Assembly (NCBI RefSeq): GCF_020177595.1
Contig: NZ_JAHTBL010000002.1
Coordinates: 517,193-581,192, forward strand
Source: Cognatishimia sp. MH4019
GTDB lineage: Bacteria; Pseudomonadota; Alphaproteobacteria; Rhodobacterales; Rhodobacteraceae
Direction: 5' to 3'
Length of the DNA stretch: 64,000 bases
Shown here: positions 47,240 through 55,387 of the stretch, piece by piece
Layout: every line of letters starts with the position of its first letter
Numbering within the stretch: the first letter of the stretch is position 1
Made by a program: the position numbers and the translations under genes
The notes under the pieces: model-generated
Seen by the model: only the letters and a program-made list of their open reading frames with translations
What the model was told of the DNA's origin: nothing
The model's database searches: none

Positions 47240-47665
47240 TCAAGCCACCAGCACGACGTTTTCGGCAACCAGCTCGACCGTTTCAATGGCGGTCTCGTTG
47301 GCGGTGGCGTTCATCGCGGGGCCTTCGTATTTGCTGACCCAGGCTTCGAAGAATTCCCAGCGCAGCTGCGGCTCTCCGGCCTCGTCGCGCAGGATGATCG
47401 CGCCTTGCTTGCGTTCGGTCTGACCGTCGAGCGTCGTCTTGCGCCAGTCCCACAATTCGCGGTTCTGGGTGTAGCCGCGCTTGAGGCTGATATTGCCGAA
47501 TTTGAAGAGGCCAGGCAGCTTGCGCATGCGGGCGGGTTCGTCGCCTTGGCGAAACTCGATGATATCGGATTCAGCGGTCAGACCACCGACTTCGGTGAAG
47601 CCACCGGACACCAACCCGTCGATCTCGATGATAAAGTTATACTGGGCGTAAGGATCGTTACGCAT
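47240..47665 (-). CDS. eCIS main tube protein (gp19 family, Afp1-like)
   Basis: 141 residues. YNFIIEIDGLVSGGFTEVGG and LPGLFKFGNISLKRGYTQNR are the hallmark strands of the gp19/Hcp-like tube family, and the size is right. It would form the stacked inner tube. It follows sheath 1 by 39 bases. Confidence 0.95.
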   Translation of the reverse strand: MRNDPYAQYNFIIEIDGLVSGGFTEVGGLTAESDIIEFRQGDEPARMRKLPGLFKFGNISLKRGYTQNRELWDWRKTTLDGQTERKQGAIILRDEAGEPQLRWEFFEAWVSKYEGPAMNATANETAIETVELVAENVVLVA

Positions 47666-47704
47666 GGGACATCTCCTTGAATGAGTGGGGTGGGGAGGCC
47701 GGGG

Positions 47705-50107
47705 TTACCCAGCCGCCTCAAGTGTTTTCTGGCTGATACGGGCGATCACGAATTCGGCGGGTTTCACCGGAGCAACCCCGATGCGCACGATCATCCGACC
47801 GTTGTCGATGTCATCCTGTGTCATCGTTGTGCCGAGGCCGATATCCACGAAGAACGCCTGTTCCTGTGTCGTGCCTTGCAGCGCGCCGGACCGCCAAGTG
47901 GTGTTCAGGAAGTTGGTGCAGGATTGGCGCACAGTGTCCCAAAGCGGGGTGTCGTTTGGTTCAAACACAGCCCATTGCAGACCCACATCCAGCGACTGCT
48001 CGATATACAGCAGCAACCGGCGGACGTTGATGTATTTCCATTCCGGATCGGAGGTCGCGACCCGCGCGCCATAGCAGCGCAGGCCGCGGTTCTCGGACCG
48101 GAAATCGCGCATGCAGTTCAGGTTGATCGGGTTGAGGATATCCTGCTCGCCCTTGGTGAGCTTCGTCTCAAACCCCATGATGTTGCGCACGACCTCATTA
48201 GCGGGGGCTTTGTGCACGCCGCGTGTGTTGTCGATGCGCGCATAAAGGCCCATCATGTGGCCCGAAGGGGCAATCGTGCGTAAAGCGCCATTGCCGCCAA
48301 ACGGGTCCGCGATGGAGAGGCCGGGATAGTAGATCGCGCATCGCGTGCTGTCGAAGTTTTGCCGGTGTGTGCGTGCGGCGGCAAGGTTGGAGCCCAGCGG
48401 CGTGTCCAGCACCGCAAAGCGGTAGCGCATCTTCTCGCAATGGGCGACCAGCGCCTTTTGCACCGCGACAGAGGTCTGGCCGGGAACTGCAACGATGGAC
48501 AGGGTCGGTTCGTTCTCCAACGCCCAGATGCCGGTGCGATCGCCAGGGTCTTCGGAGGGCTCGCCGATATAGGCGCGATCATCAACGGTGGCTAGGTCGT
48601 CATCGCCGCCGTCCAGCATCCGGGCGATGCCCGCCACCATGGGTCGCCCGCGATTGGCGGTGCCGACCGGCGTCTCAAACCGGATCAGGGTCGAGGCGCC
48701 TGCGGCAGAGGGCGTCGCGTCACCGCTGGGCCAGGCCCCGATGATGGTCGGCGCAAACCGAGGGTGATCCACGTGGAGCGAGAGATTCTCGAAGAACTCC
48801 TCTTCCTCGCGCAGACCGTCTTCGTCCAGCAGCTCGACGCGGAGGGAAAACTCCTGCGTGGTCACTGACGTGCCTGCGGGCACATCTGCGGCAAGCGGTG
48901 TGGTGAGGGTGATAAATCCGTCGCCCCCATCTGCGGCCTGCACTTCGACAGCATCCGCGCCGCCGATGCTGACAAATGAACCCGCGTAGACGCCAACAGC
49001 GCTGTCCACGGACAGGGTTTGTGAGCCTGCCGGAGCAAGCGCATCGGTCTGTGTGGCCAGCAGGGACGCTGGCAACGCTGTCACGCGCAGGTTATCGCCC
49101 CAATTGCCAACAGAGGCCGCATGGATCGTGGCTGCGGTCACAACGGGAAAGATCCTTGCGCCATCTTCAAAGGCCTGGGGTGCGGCGGCGATGGTTGCGG
49201 AATGGGTGATAGCTGTGACCAGACGGCGAACAACATCCGTAGCCTCAACCACGATGATCTGACCCGAGGCAATCCCAGCGGTATCAGCCACATCCAGATG
49301 GGCCGTGCCAATGGCGCCGGTGCGGGCGGTTGCAATGGTCGTGGTCGCCCCCGTCGAAAGCAAGGTAATGACGGTGCCTTCAGGGATCGGGTTGGTTGGA
49401 GCAGCGCTGAGTGTCAGCGTCTCGGCAGCCATGTTCGCGACTGTAAGGATGACACCGTCTTCCAGATCACCAATCAGGACGAAATCGGGTTCGGCGTCAG
49501 GTTCCGCCGACAGGATGATATCAGCCGTTGCTGTGTCCTCAGCAACGACTGCGGTGCCATTGACGCCATAAGTCGTGACCGTGTCTGCGGCAGCAATGTC
49601 AGTCGGAATGCCGTCTTGAATGGTCACGCGGGGGGCTGTTGCCGCAGCGGTCACAGCCAAAATGGAGGAGCCATTGCGACCCGCGATCAGCACGGTGTCA
49701 TCCACCGCCAGACCTTCGGCATTGCTGGCGCGGATCGCTGTGCCGTCCTCGGCAAGCTCCCCGAACAGGACACCCGCTGGTCCAGTCGCGGCGCTCAGCG
49801 GTAGCGAGGCCGCGGTCGCGCCGTCACCCACAATCCGGCTGACATAAAGCCGCGAGCCGCCATTGGCGAAGAACCCTTCGGCGGCATAGGGAAGTGCGTC
49901 GCGGTTGTTGGTGTAAAGTGCACCGTTCAGCTTGCCGCCAAAGACGCGGGCGTAATTGCCAAGGCTTGTCACCAAAGTGGGCGTATTCACTGGGCCGCGC
50001 GCTGTCACACCGACCATGCCAGCGGTCGAGGTGCTGGCCCCTTGAATGGGTTTGCTGCCCGAAGGCACTTCTTCGATATAGACGCCGGGGGCGAGGTATT
50101 CGGGCAT
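47705..50107 (-). CDS. eCIS main sheath protein with a large inserted region
   Basis: 800 residues, against roughly 350-500 in simple Afp sheaths. PEYLAPGVYIEEVPSGSKPI at the N-terminus and the C-terminal core (GLRCYGARVATSDPEWKYIN; GLQWAVFEPND; IDNGRMIVRIGVAPVKPAEF) mark a contractile sheath. Residues about 100-415 are an insert rich in Ala, Thr, Val and Asp with repeated short beta strands (TVLIAGRNGSSILAVTAAAT; LIGDLEDGVILTVAN; QIIVVEATDVVRRLVTAI). It would lie on the outside of the sheath. Confidence 0.9.
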   Translation of the reverse strand: MPEYLAPGVYIEEVPSGSKPIQGASTSTAGMVGVTARGPVNTPTLVTSLGNYARVFGGKLNGALYTNNRDALPYAAEGFFANGGSRLYVSRIVGDGATAASLPLSAATGPAGVLFGELAEDGTAIRASNAEGLAVDDTVLIAGRNGSSILAVTAAATAPRVTIQDGIPTDIAAADTVTTYGVNGTAVVAEDTATADIILSAEPDAEPDFVLIGDLEDGVILTVANMAAETLTLSAAPTNPIPEGTVITLLSTGATTTIATARTGAIGTAHLDVADTAGIASGQIIVVEATDVVRRLVTAITHSATIAAAPQAFEDGARIFPVVTAATIHAASVGNWGDNLRVTALPASLLATQTDALAPAGSQTLSVDSAVGVYAGSFVSIGGADAVEVQAADGGDGFITLTTPLAADVPAGTSVTTQEFSLRVELLDEDGLREEEEFFENLSLHVDHPRFAPTIIGAWPSGDATPSAAGASTLIRFETPVGTANRGRPMVAGIARMLDGGDDDLATVDDRAYIGEPSEDPGDRTGIWALENEPTLSIVAVPGQTSVAVQKALVAHCEKMRYRFAVLDTPLGSNLAAARTHRQNFDSTRCAIYYPGLSIADPFGGNGALRTIAPSGHMMGLYARIDNTRGVHKAPANEVVRNIMGFETKLTKGEQDILNPINLNCMRDFRSENRGLRCYGARVATSDPEWKYINVRRLLLYIEQSLDVGLQWAVFEPNDTPLWDTVRQSCTNFLNTTWRSGALQGTTQEQAFFVDIGLGTTMTQDDIDNGRMIVRIGVAPVKPAEFVIARISQKTLEAAG

Positions 50108-50122
50108 GGAAATCTCCTGTCG

Positions 50123-50815
50123 TTAAATCGTGCTGAGAATGGAAAACGTTCTTTTGTTCAAAGGTTTGTCGAAATCAGGCCGGTAGGTGAAGTCGGTGCC
50201 AGCTCGTGTGGGGTGGGCAACGTTCAGGGTGCGTTTCGCGGGTGTCGCGCCGCTGGCATCCACGCTGATTGTGAAGCGCCCATCGCTGTCGGTCGCCCCT
50301 TGCGCGACGCCATCAAGCGTGATGTCCGCTCCGGCGACGGGCCGGTCGGGGTCGTTGTCATTCAGCACCAACGCGCGCAGCAAAATGGGTGCTGGCACCG
50401 GGGCGAAGGACACAGCGAAAGGCGCGCCAGCGATGCGTTCGGTCTGCAAGGTGATGCCGTCCAGTGTGACCGGGCGCATCTCGATCTCAAGCGCGGCAGA
50501 GGGCAGATCAATGCTATCTGTCAGCGTCCCGCGCCCCGCGGTTTCCAGCGTGATGGTGAGCGTCACGGTGACGCCGGACGGAAAGATCGGCCAATTGGTT
50601 CCGGCCTCTAGTGCGAGGGCGAAATAGCCCGCAGGTTTTGGATGCAGCTTGACCGGAAGTGTGCCGGTTTTTGCTGGATCAGGTGCAATTGTGTAGGCAA
50701 ATGCCAGACTGGCCGAGATCGCTTCGACCCCCAGATCGCTGACCGCATCGGCGACACGTCCTGTGATCAGCGTCTGGCGCATTCCGGTGGCGCGGGCGGG
50801 GGAATAGATCAGCAT
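50123..50815 (-). CDS. eCIS-associated beta-sandwich protein
   Basis: About 230 residues, starting at the ATG that overlaps the DUF4255 stop (TGATG; GTG one codon earlier is possible). The C-terminal 100 residues, LVLNDNDPDRPVAGADITLD followed by GATDSDGRFTISVDAS, resemble carboxypeptidase-regulatory/prealbumin-like domains. The N-terminal part has Ig-like strands. Its role is not known; it may belong to the cap or the sheath. Confidence 0.7.
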   Translation of the reverse strand: MLIYSPARATGMRQTLITGRVADAVSDLGVEAISASLAFAYTIAPDPAKTGTLPVKLHPKPAGYFALALEAGTNWPIFPSGVTVTLTITLETAGRGTLTDSIDLPSAALEIEMRPVTLDGITLQTERIAGAPFAVSFAPVPAPILLRALVLNDNDPDRPVAGADITLDGVAQGATDSDGRFTISVDASGATPAKRTLNVAHPTRAGTDFTYRPDFDKPLNKRTFSILSTI

Positions 50816-51417
50816 CACGCGCCTACCTTTCCGACGGCGCGCACCATCTCGTCGACACGCGGCGTGATCCGTGGCGGCAGGCCGCTATCGACAGCAACGA
50901 CCTCGACCTCGAACCCAATGGAAAGTCGGAAGGGCTGGGAAAACGCGCTCCAGATATTGGTGAGTTGGTCCATGGCCATCACATCATGGCGCACCCGCAA
51001 TTCGGGTGCCGCGGCGCCCCGGCTGTCGCCTACGGGGGTGCCCTCCAAAGTCGAAAGCGTGGGGTAATCATGGAAATGCTGCAGGATGCGCCCGATAATC
51101 GACTGATTGGTTTCCTCGCCAGTGCCAAGCGGCGTGAACATATAGCTCAAGCTGACTGGAAGCGGCGGTTTGAAACTGCGATTGGGGTTGGTGCGGTCTG
51201 GCAGCGGCATCTGGTTGCGCAGCCCGCCATCAATCTCGATGTGGTAGAGGAACAGGCTGGCCACAAGCCCGTCGGGCAGCCCCTCAACCGGTGGGCGCAG
51301 GGTAATCGCATCGGTGCCTGAAAGCTCGAATGTGTCATTCGGTGCGGTTTGCAGCGACGTGACGATCTGTTGACGCAACTCGCGGGAAATATCGAGGATG
51401 ACGTTATATCCAGACAC
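50815..51417 (-). CDS. Pvc16-type cap/terminator protein (DUF4255), first eCIS gene
   Basis: 200 residues from a GTG at 51417 with CGGAG nine bases before it. VSLSYMFTPLGTGEETNQS and IGRILQHFHDYPTL are the characteristic stretch of the DUF4255/Pvc16 N-terminal family, which caps the tube and sheath at the distal end. In Afp the corresponding gene is last (Afp16), while here it is the first of the run. Confidence 0.9.
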   Translation of the reverse strand: MSGYNVILDISRELRQQIVTSLQTAPNDTFELSGTDAITLRPPVEGLPDGLVASLFLYHIEIDGGLRNQMPLPDRTNPNRSFKPPLPVSLSYMFTPLGTGEETNQSIIGRILQHFHDYPTLSTLEGTPVGDSRGAAAPELRVRHDVMAMDQLTNIWSAFSQPFRLSIGFEVEVVAVDSGLPPRITPRVDEMVRAVGKVGA

Positions 51418-51968
51418 GACAATAGGCTCCGAGAATAAGGCGGTTTGGTTAAAATTCTGGTTGTGAGGTTCTGCCTAAAAAAGAGGCAGACCGGGTTGCT
51501 GAAATGGTCGTTTGCGCAAAATAAACTGCACCCCCTAATGAATGCGGAGAGAGGCGATTCTGTCTATCCGCCGTATGGTCATTTCGGCTCATGTTGATCG
51601 GATTGGGGCCTGGAAAGCCGCTTTTGAAACGAGCCAAGGCATATGAAAAAAAAGGGAATTTCTGGCTTCAGCATCCTTCGAATTGACTGCGTGAATAGCG
51701 TCAAAGAAGCGTGAAAGCCGGTCTGAAGGCGTGACGAGATCACTTCACTGAACAACTGATCGAGGATCGGTAAAACCTTTGATTGGCCTTTCCAATGTGC
51801 AGGTCTCACGAATATCAGACGTCGCTGGTGAGCTACTTCGCCAATGATGACAAAAGCACTGCACTGCTTTGCACGCGAGTTTCGACGATCTCCAATAAGA
51901 CCCTGTTTCAAGGCAGTTTGCCTTTGCGCGCGCTCCGCTAGGTTGTGGGACCACGCAAGAGGCACAGC
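51418..51968. other. Non-coding stretch upstream of the eCIS operon
   Basis: 551 bases between the eCIS first gene (minus) and a plus-strand gene. Minus-strand frames here (for example 51579-52043) have no family features and overlap a better gene, so I call none. It must carry the eCIS promoter. I see no convincing -35/-10 pair, so the operon may need a dedicated activator or sigma factor. Confidence 0.5.
51470..51490 (-). promoter_or_regulatory. Hairpin in the eCIS 5' leader
   Basis: A perfect 7-bp stem (TCTGCCT with AGGCAGA) around a 7-base A-rich loop, 53 bases before the first eCIS start codon. On the transcribed strand it has a U-rich loop (CUUUUUU) and no U-tract after it, so it is not a terminator. 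It could be an RNA element or operator. Confidence 0.4.
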
Positions 51969-52547
51969 ATGATGGAACTGACATTTGACAACGCAGGCCA
52001 TGTCGCCGGAAGCGCACCGGATGATGTGGTGCATTTCGGGCATTACATGATGCTCGCCGATGCGCGGATGAACCTGTTTTCGGTGTTTGATGATCTGAAA
52101 TACGACCGCTCGGATGTCGATATGATGTCACCGGGAATGCGACGGCACGCGATTCAAAAGCTGGGCGAGGCAGGGTTCAAGCAGGTTTCGGGCCGTGTGC
52201 TGCACAATGCGGCAGAGGATATCTCGTGCCATATTCCGAAATTTCATGCGCTGGGGTCGTCGCCCTTCGATATCACGCGCTACACGCCGAAACGTGCGCG
52301 CGATTACTATATCCTGACGCCCACGCAGACCGCCTGTCAGATCATTGACGGGTATGAGTTGGAAGAAGCTGTCACGAAGCTGGAAGCGCTTGTGAAGCAG
52401 CAGCCGGTCAACGTTTTCAAGCTGCGCGATTATCTGGAAGATCGCGATGCACACCGTGCGTTCACACCGCTGGTTGGGCATCTGATGGCAGTGCAGAAAG
52501 AAGCGGTTGCATCAGAGCCGCTGCAGCGTCGGCGTGCGTTAAGCTAG
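51969..52547 (+). CDS. Conserved-looking hypothetical protein
   Basis: About 192 residues from the ATG at 51969, with AAGAGG upstream (ATG at 51972 also possible). MELTFDNAGHVAGSAPDDVV begins a soluble, mixed alpha/beta protein; a Tyr/Thr-rich middle (RYTPKRARDYYILTPTQTAC) and a helical C-terminus follow. I do not recognise the family. Its TAG shares the palindrome CTAG with the convergent TRAP permease. Its link with the eCIS is only proximity. Confidence 0.75.
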   Translation: MMELTFDNAGHVAGSAPDDVVHFGHYMMLADARMNLFSVFDDLKYDRSDVDMMSPGMRRHAIQKLGEAGFKQVSGRVLHNAAEDISCHIPKFHALGSSPFDITRYTPKRARDYYILTPTQTACQIIDGYELEEAVTKLEALVKQQPVNVFKLRDYLEDRDAHRAFTPLVGHLMAVQKEAVASEPLQRRRALS

Positions 52548-54334
52548 CTTAGTAGTGCGGCCCCAAGGCAGAGCGCCAAACCCCCGATTGTGGCGAGAGT
52601 CCGGATGAGAGCAGAAGACGTTCCGATCAACCCTTGAGACACACAGCTGAGACCGATGCCGACGAGGAAAAACGCAAGTAGCGCCGAAATAGGGTCGCTC
52701 GCGAGGCCGATCAGGGTCGGGTTGGCGATCATCGCGAGCGGGATGATGTAGAGGCCAACACCCAGCGCCATCGCGGTGAGCGCGACCTTCAGCCAGTTTT
52801 CCTGCACCATGCCTGCGGCGATGAAAACGGCTCCACAGACCGGTGGTGTTATGGTGGAAAGCAGCGCGAACCAGAAAACGAAAAGATGCGCTTGGAGCGG
52901 CTCTAACCCCAGCTCGATCAATGCGGGACCAGCGACGGAAACGCAGATGACGTAGGCGGCGGTCGTCGGGACCTCCATGCCCAGCAGGAGGCAGGCGAGG
53001 GCAGTTAGCAGCAATGCGGGCCAAAGCGCGCCGCCGGAGCCGGATAGGATCACGGAGGTGATCTTGACGCCCAGACCGGTGATGCCCAGCACTCCGATGA
53101 TGATCGACGCGCAGATGATGATTGCGGCGATCAGGGCGACCTGCTTGCCCGCGTTCAGCATCGCGTCGGCAAGCCGGGCGAAGCCCTGCCGCGGGTTGGG
53201 GCGCAGGGAGATGTCGACGAAGAGTAGTGCGAGGCCGGTGAAAATCGCGAGCGCGGCGGCGTATTGTGGGGTGAAGCCTGCGGCGAACATCGCGACGAGC
53301 AGGGTGGTGAACGGCACCATGAAGAACGCTGATGTGATCAGAACCTGGCGGCGCGCGGGGCGCTGATCTTCGGGGATCGGTTGCAGGTCATAGCGGCTGG
53401 CGAAAGCGTTCAGCCCCTGCCAAACCGTCGCGAAATAGAGGATCGCGGGCAGGAGCGCGGCGAGCATGATCTGGGGGTAAGGGACGCCTGTCAGTTCGAC
53501 CATGACGAAAGCGCCAGCGCCCATGAGCGGCGGCATGATTTGGCCGCCGGAGGAGGCCACGGCTTCGGTCGCGGCGGCGAGGCGTTTGGGGTAACCGAGC
53601 TTGGTCATGGCAGGCAGGGTCACCGCGCCGGTGGAGGCGACATTGGCCGAGGCGGAGCCAGAAATTGACCCGAACAAGGCGGAACTCAGCACCGACACCT
53701 TGGCCGCGCCGCCTTTGAGGCGGCCAGCGGCGGCGGCGGCCACGTTCATGAACCCTTGGCCCGCCTCGCCCGCATTCAGCACCGCGCCGAAGATCACAAA
53801 GACCGCGACGACATTGACGGAGACGCCTGTCAGGCTGCCCCAAAGCCCGCCTTCCGCGACGACCAGCGTGCCGAGGAAACTGCGCAAGGGGGTGCCTGCG
53901 TGGCCGAACTCACCGGGGATATGCTGACCGAAGAGGCCGTAGAGCAGGGCAGCCAGTGCGACGAGGGGCAAGGGCCAGCCGATCGCGCGGCGCGCGCCCT
54001 CCATCGCGATGAGCAAGAGGGTGATGGCGAGGGCGACCTGAAAGCCGTCCTCAAGAAAGCCGTATTGGTTGCGCAGCATTTGGTGGTTGAGCGCGATCCA
54101 AAGGCAGCCACCGACACCAAGCGCTGTCAGTACCGCCCCGCTGAGCCGCGCAAAAGACGTTTGCGCGGCAAACAAAAACACCCATGGCAGGATCAGCGCC
54201 ATATGGAGCGGGCGGGCCACCAGATTGGGGACCAGCCCGTAGAAAATCAGCCCCAGATGAAACGCGGCGGTGAGAGTGCCAAGGGCAATCCAGACCCGCC
54301 GCGCCGCGATGGGCGCGTCTGCTGTGACGTCCAT
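52544..54334 (-). CDS. TRAP transporter fused permease, TAXI-type
   Basis: 596 residues with about 14-16 hydrophobic segments: the small (DctQ-like) and large (DctM-like) TRAP subunits in one polypeptide, as in the TAXI-TRAP class. Segments include GAVLNAGEAGQGFMNVAAAA, GSISGSASANVASTGAVTLP and GGQIMPPLMGAGAFVMVELT, which are conserved in DctM-like proteins. It works with the TAXI receptor 15 bases upstream to import an organic acid using the sodium or proton gradient. Confidence 0.93.
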   Translation of the reverse strand: MDVTADAPIAARRVWIALGTLTAAFHLGLIFYGLVPNLVARPLHMALILPWVFLFAAQTSFARLSGAVLTALGVGGCLWIALNHQMLRNQYGFLEDGFQVALAITLLLIAMEGARRAIGWPLPLVALAALLYGLFGQHIPGEFGHAGTPLRSFLGTLVVAEGGLWGSLTGVSVNVVAVFVIFGAVLNAGEAGQGFMNVAAAAAGRLKGGAAKVSVLSSALFGSISGSASANVASTGAVTLPAMTKLGYPKRLAAATEAVASSGGQIMPPLMGAGAFVMVELTGVPYPQIMLAALLPAILYFATVWQGLNAFASRYDLQPIPEDQRPARRQVLITSAFFMVPFTTLLVAMFAAGFTPQYAAALAIFTGLALLFVDISLRPNPRQGFARLADAMLNAGKQVALIAAIIICASIIIGVLGITGLGVKITSVILSGSGGALWPALLLTALACLLLGMEVPTTAAYVICVSVAGPALIELGLEPLQAHLFVFWFALLSTITPPVCGAVFIAAGMVQENWLKVALTAMALGVGLYIIPLAMIANPTLIGLASDPISALLAFFLVGIGLSCVSQGLIGTSSALIRTLATIGGLALCLGAALLS

Positions 54335-54349
54335 CCGAAGCCGGTCCGC

Positions 54350-55306
54350 TTACATATGCGCGTCGCTAAGGGTCGCGCCGATTTCCTTATAATAGCGCAG
54401 CGCACCGGGGTGGATTTGCGAGGTGATGTTGCTGAGCATATCAACCGACACACCGTCCCACCATTTCGCATCCCCGGCCATGCTCTCCTTGGTCTCCCAA
54501 TAGGTCTTGGTCAGCTGATAGGCCGTTTCCTCGTCCATCTTGGATGTGGTGTAGGCGACCACCGGTAGCGAGGTCGTGGCGATATCTGCGTCCTGCCCGG
54601 TATAAGTGCCCGCCGGGATCGTCAGCGCGGTGCGCTTGGTCTCGGCGATTTGCTCATCGGACAGCGACAGCACCGTGACCCCGGTAGAGGCTGCGGCCTC
54701 GATCACATTGGGGGCAGGGTAGGAGCCTGCGGTGACAAACCCGTCGATCTGGCCGTTCTTGAGGGCGCTGACCGCGTTCGAAAGCTCCACATCGGCGATA
54801 TTAACCTTACCGTCGAGGCCAAACATCTCGATATATTTCGCCCCTTCCCGCGCCCCGAAAGAGCCGCTGCCCAGCAGGATCGTCTTGCCTTCCATTCCGG
54901 CGAAATCGGTCACGCCGCTGGCCTCTGACATAACGAAATGCATGGTCAGGGACGGGATCGGGAACAGCGCGCGGATCTCGTCAAAGGCGGGATCGCCCTT
55001 GTCTTCAAACATCGCTTTGCCGCCTTGCGCCAAGCCGATCAGGGCAGGGGGCGTGGTGAAGACGTAATCGCCCCCCCGCGCGCGCACTTCCATCACGTTC
55101 TGCACAGAACCTTGGCTTTCCTCGACCGTGACCGAGATTTCGCCGCCCGAGCCTTCCTTCATCGCTTCGGAGATTTGCACGGCCATTTGAAAGTAGGACG
55201 AGCCTGCCTTGGCGGATTTATAGGTCACGCGGGTTTCGGCAAAAGCGGTCGTGCCGAGCAGGCAGATCGCGGCGGTCGCAAGACCGAATGATTTCAGAAA
55301 TGTCAT
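54350..55306 (-). CDS. TAXI-family TRAP solute receptor
   Basis: 318 residues with signal peptide (FGLATAAICLLGTTAFA). VTYKSAKAGSSYFQMAVQIS, TVEESQGSVQNVMEVRARGG and VLSLSDEQIAETKRT are TAXI features (NMT1/TAXI superfamily). It captures the substrate in the periplasm for the fused permease. It follows the CoA-transferase by 81 bases. Confidence 0.92.
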   Translation of the reverse strand: MTFLKSFGLATAAICLLGTTAFAETRVTYKSAKAGSSYFQMAVQISEAMKEGSGGEISVTVEESQGSVQNVMEVRARGGDYVFTTPPALIGLAQGGKAMFEDKGDPAFDEIRALFPIPSLTMHFVMSEASGVTDFAGMEGKTILLGSGSFGAREGAKYIEMFGLDGKVNIADVELSNAVSALKNGQIDGFVTAGSYPAPNVIEAAASTGVTVLSLSDEQIAETKRTALTIPAGTYTGQDADIATTSLPVVAYTTSKMDEETAYQLTKTYWETKESMAGDAKWWDGVSVDMLSNITSQIHPGALRYYKEIGATLSDAHM

Positions 55307-55387
55307 GAAAGTCCTCCCAAACTTTTGTGGTTAAAGCTTTGCCCGACTGCCGGACAAGCGCAAGGCAAAGATCGGTATATGACCCGC

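Noticed and set aside
24919..51417. Prophage or type VI secretion interpretation of the tail genes
   Set aside because: No capsid, portal, terminase, integrase or lysis genes; no TssJLM membrane complex, TssB/TssC pair or ClpV. DUF4255, CIS tape measure and single AAA+ ATPase fit eCIS.
51579..52043. Minus-strand frame (154 residues) upstream of the eCIS operon
   Set aside because: No RBS, no domain, and it overlaps the start of a better plus-strand gene.
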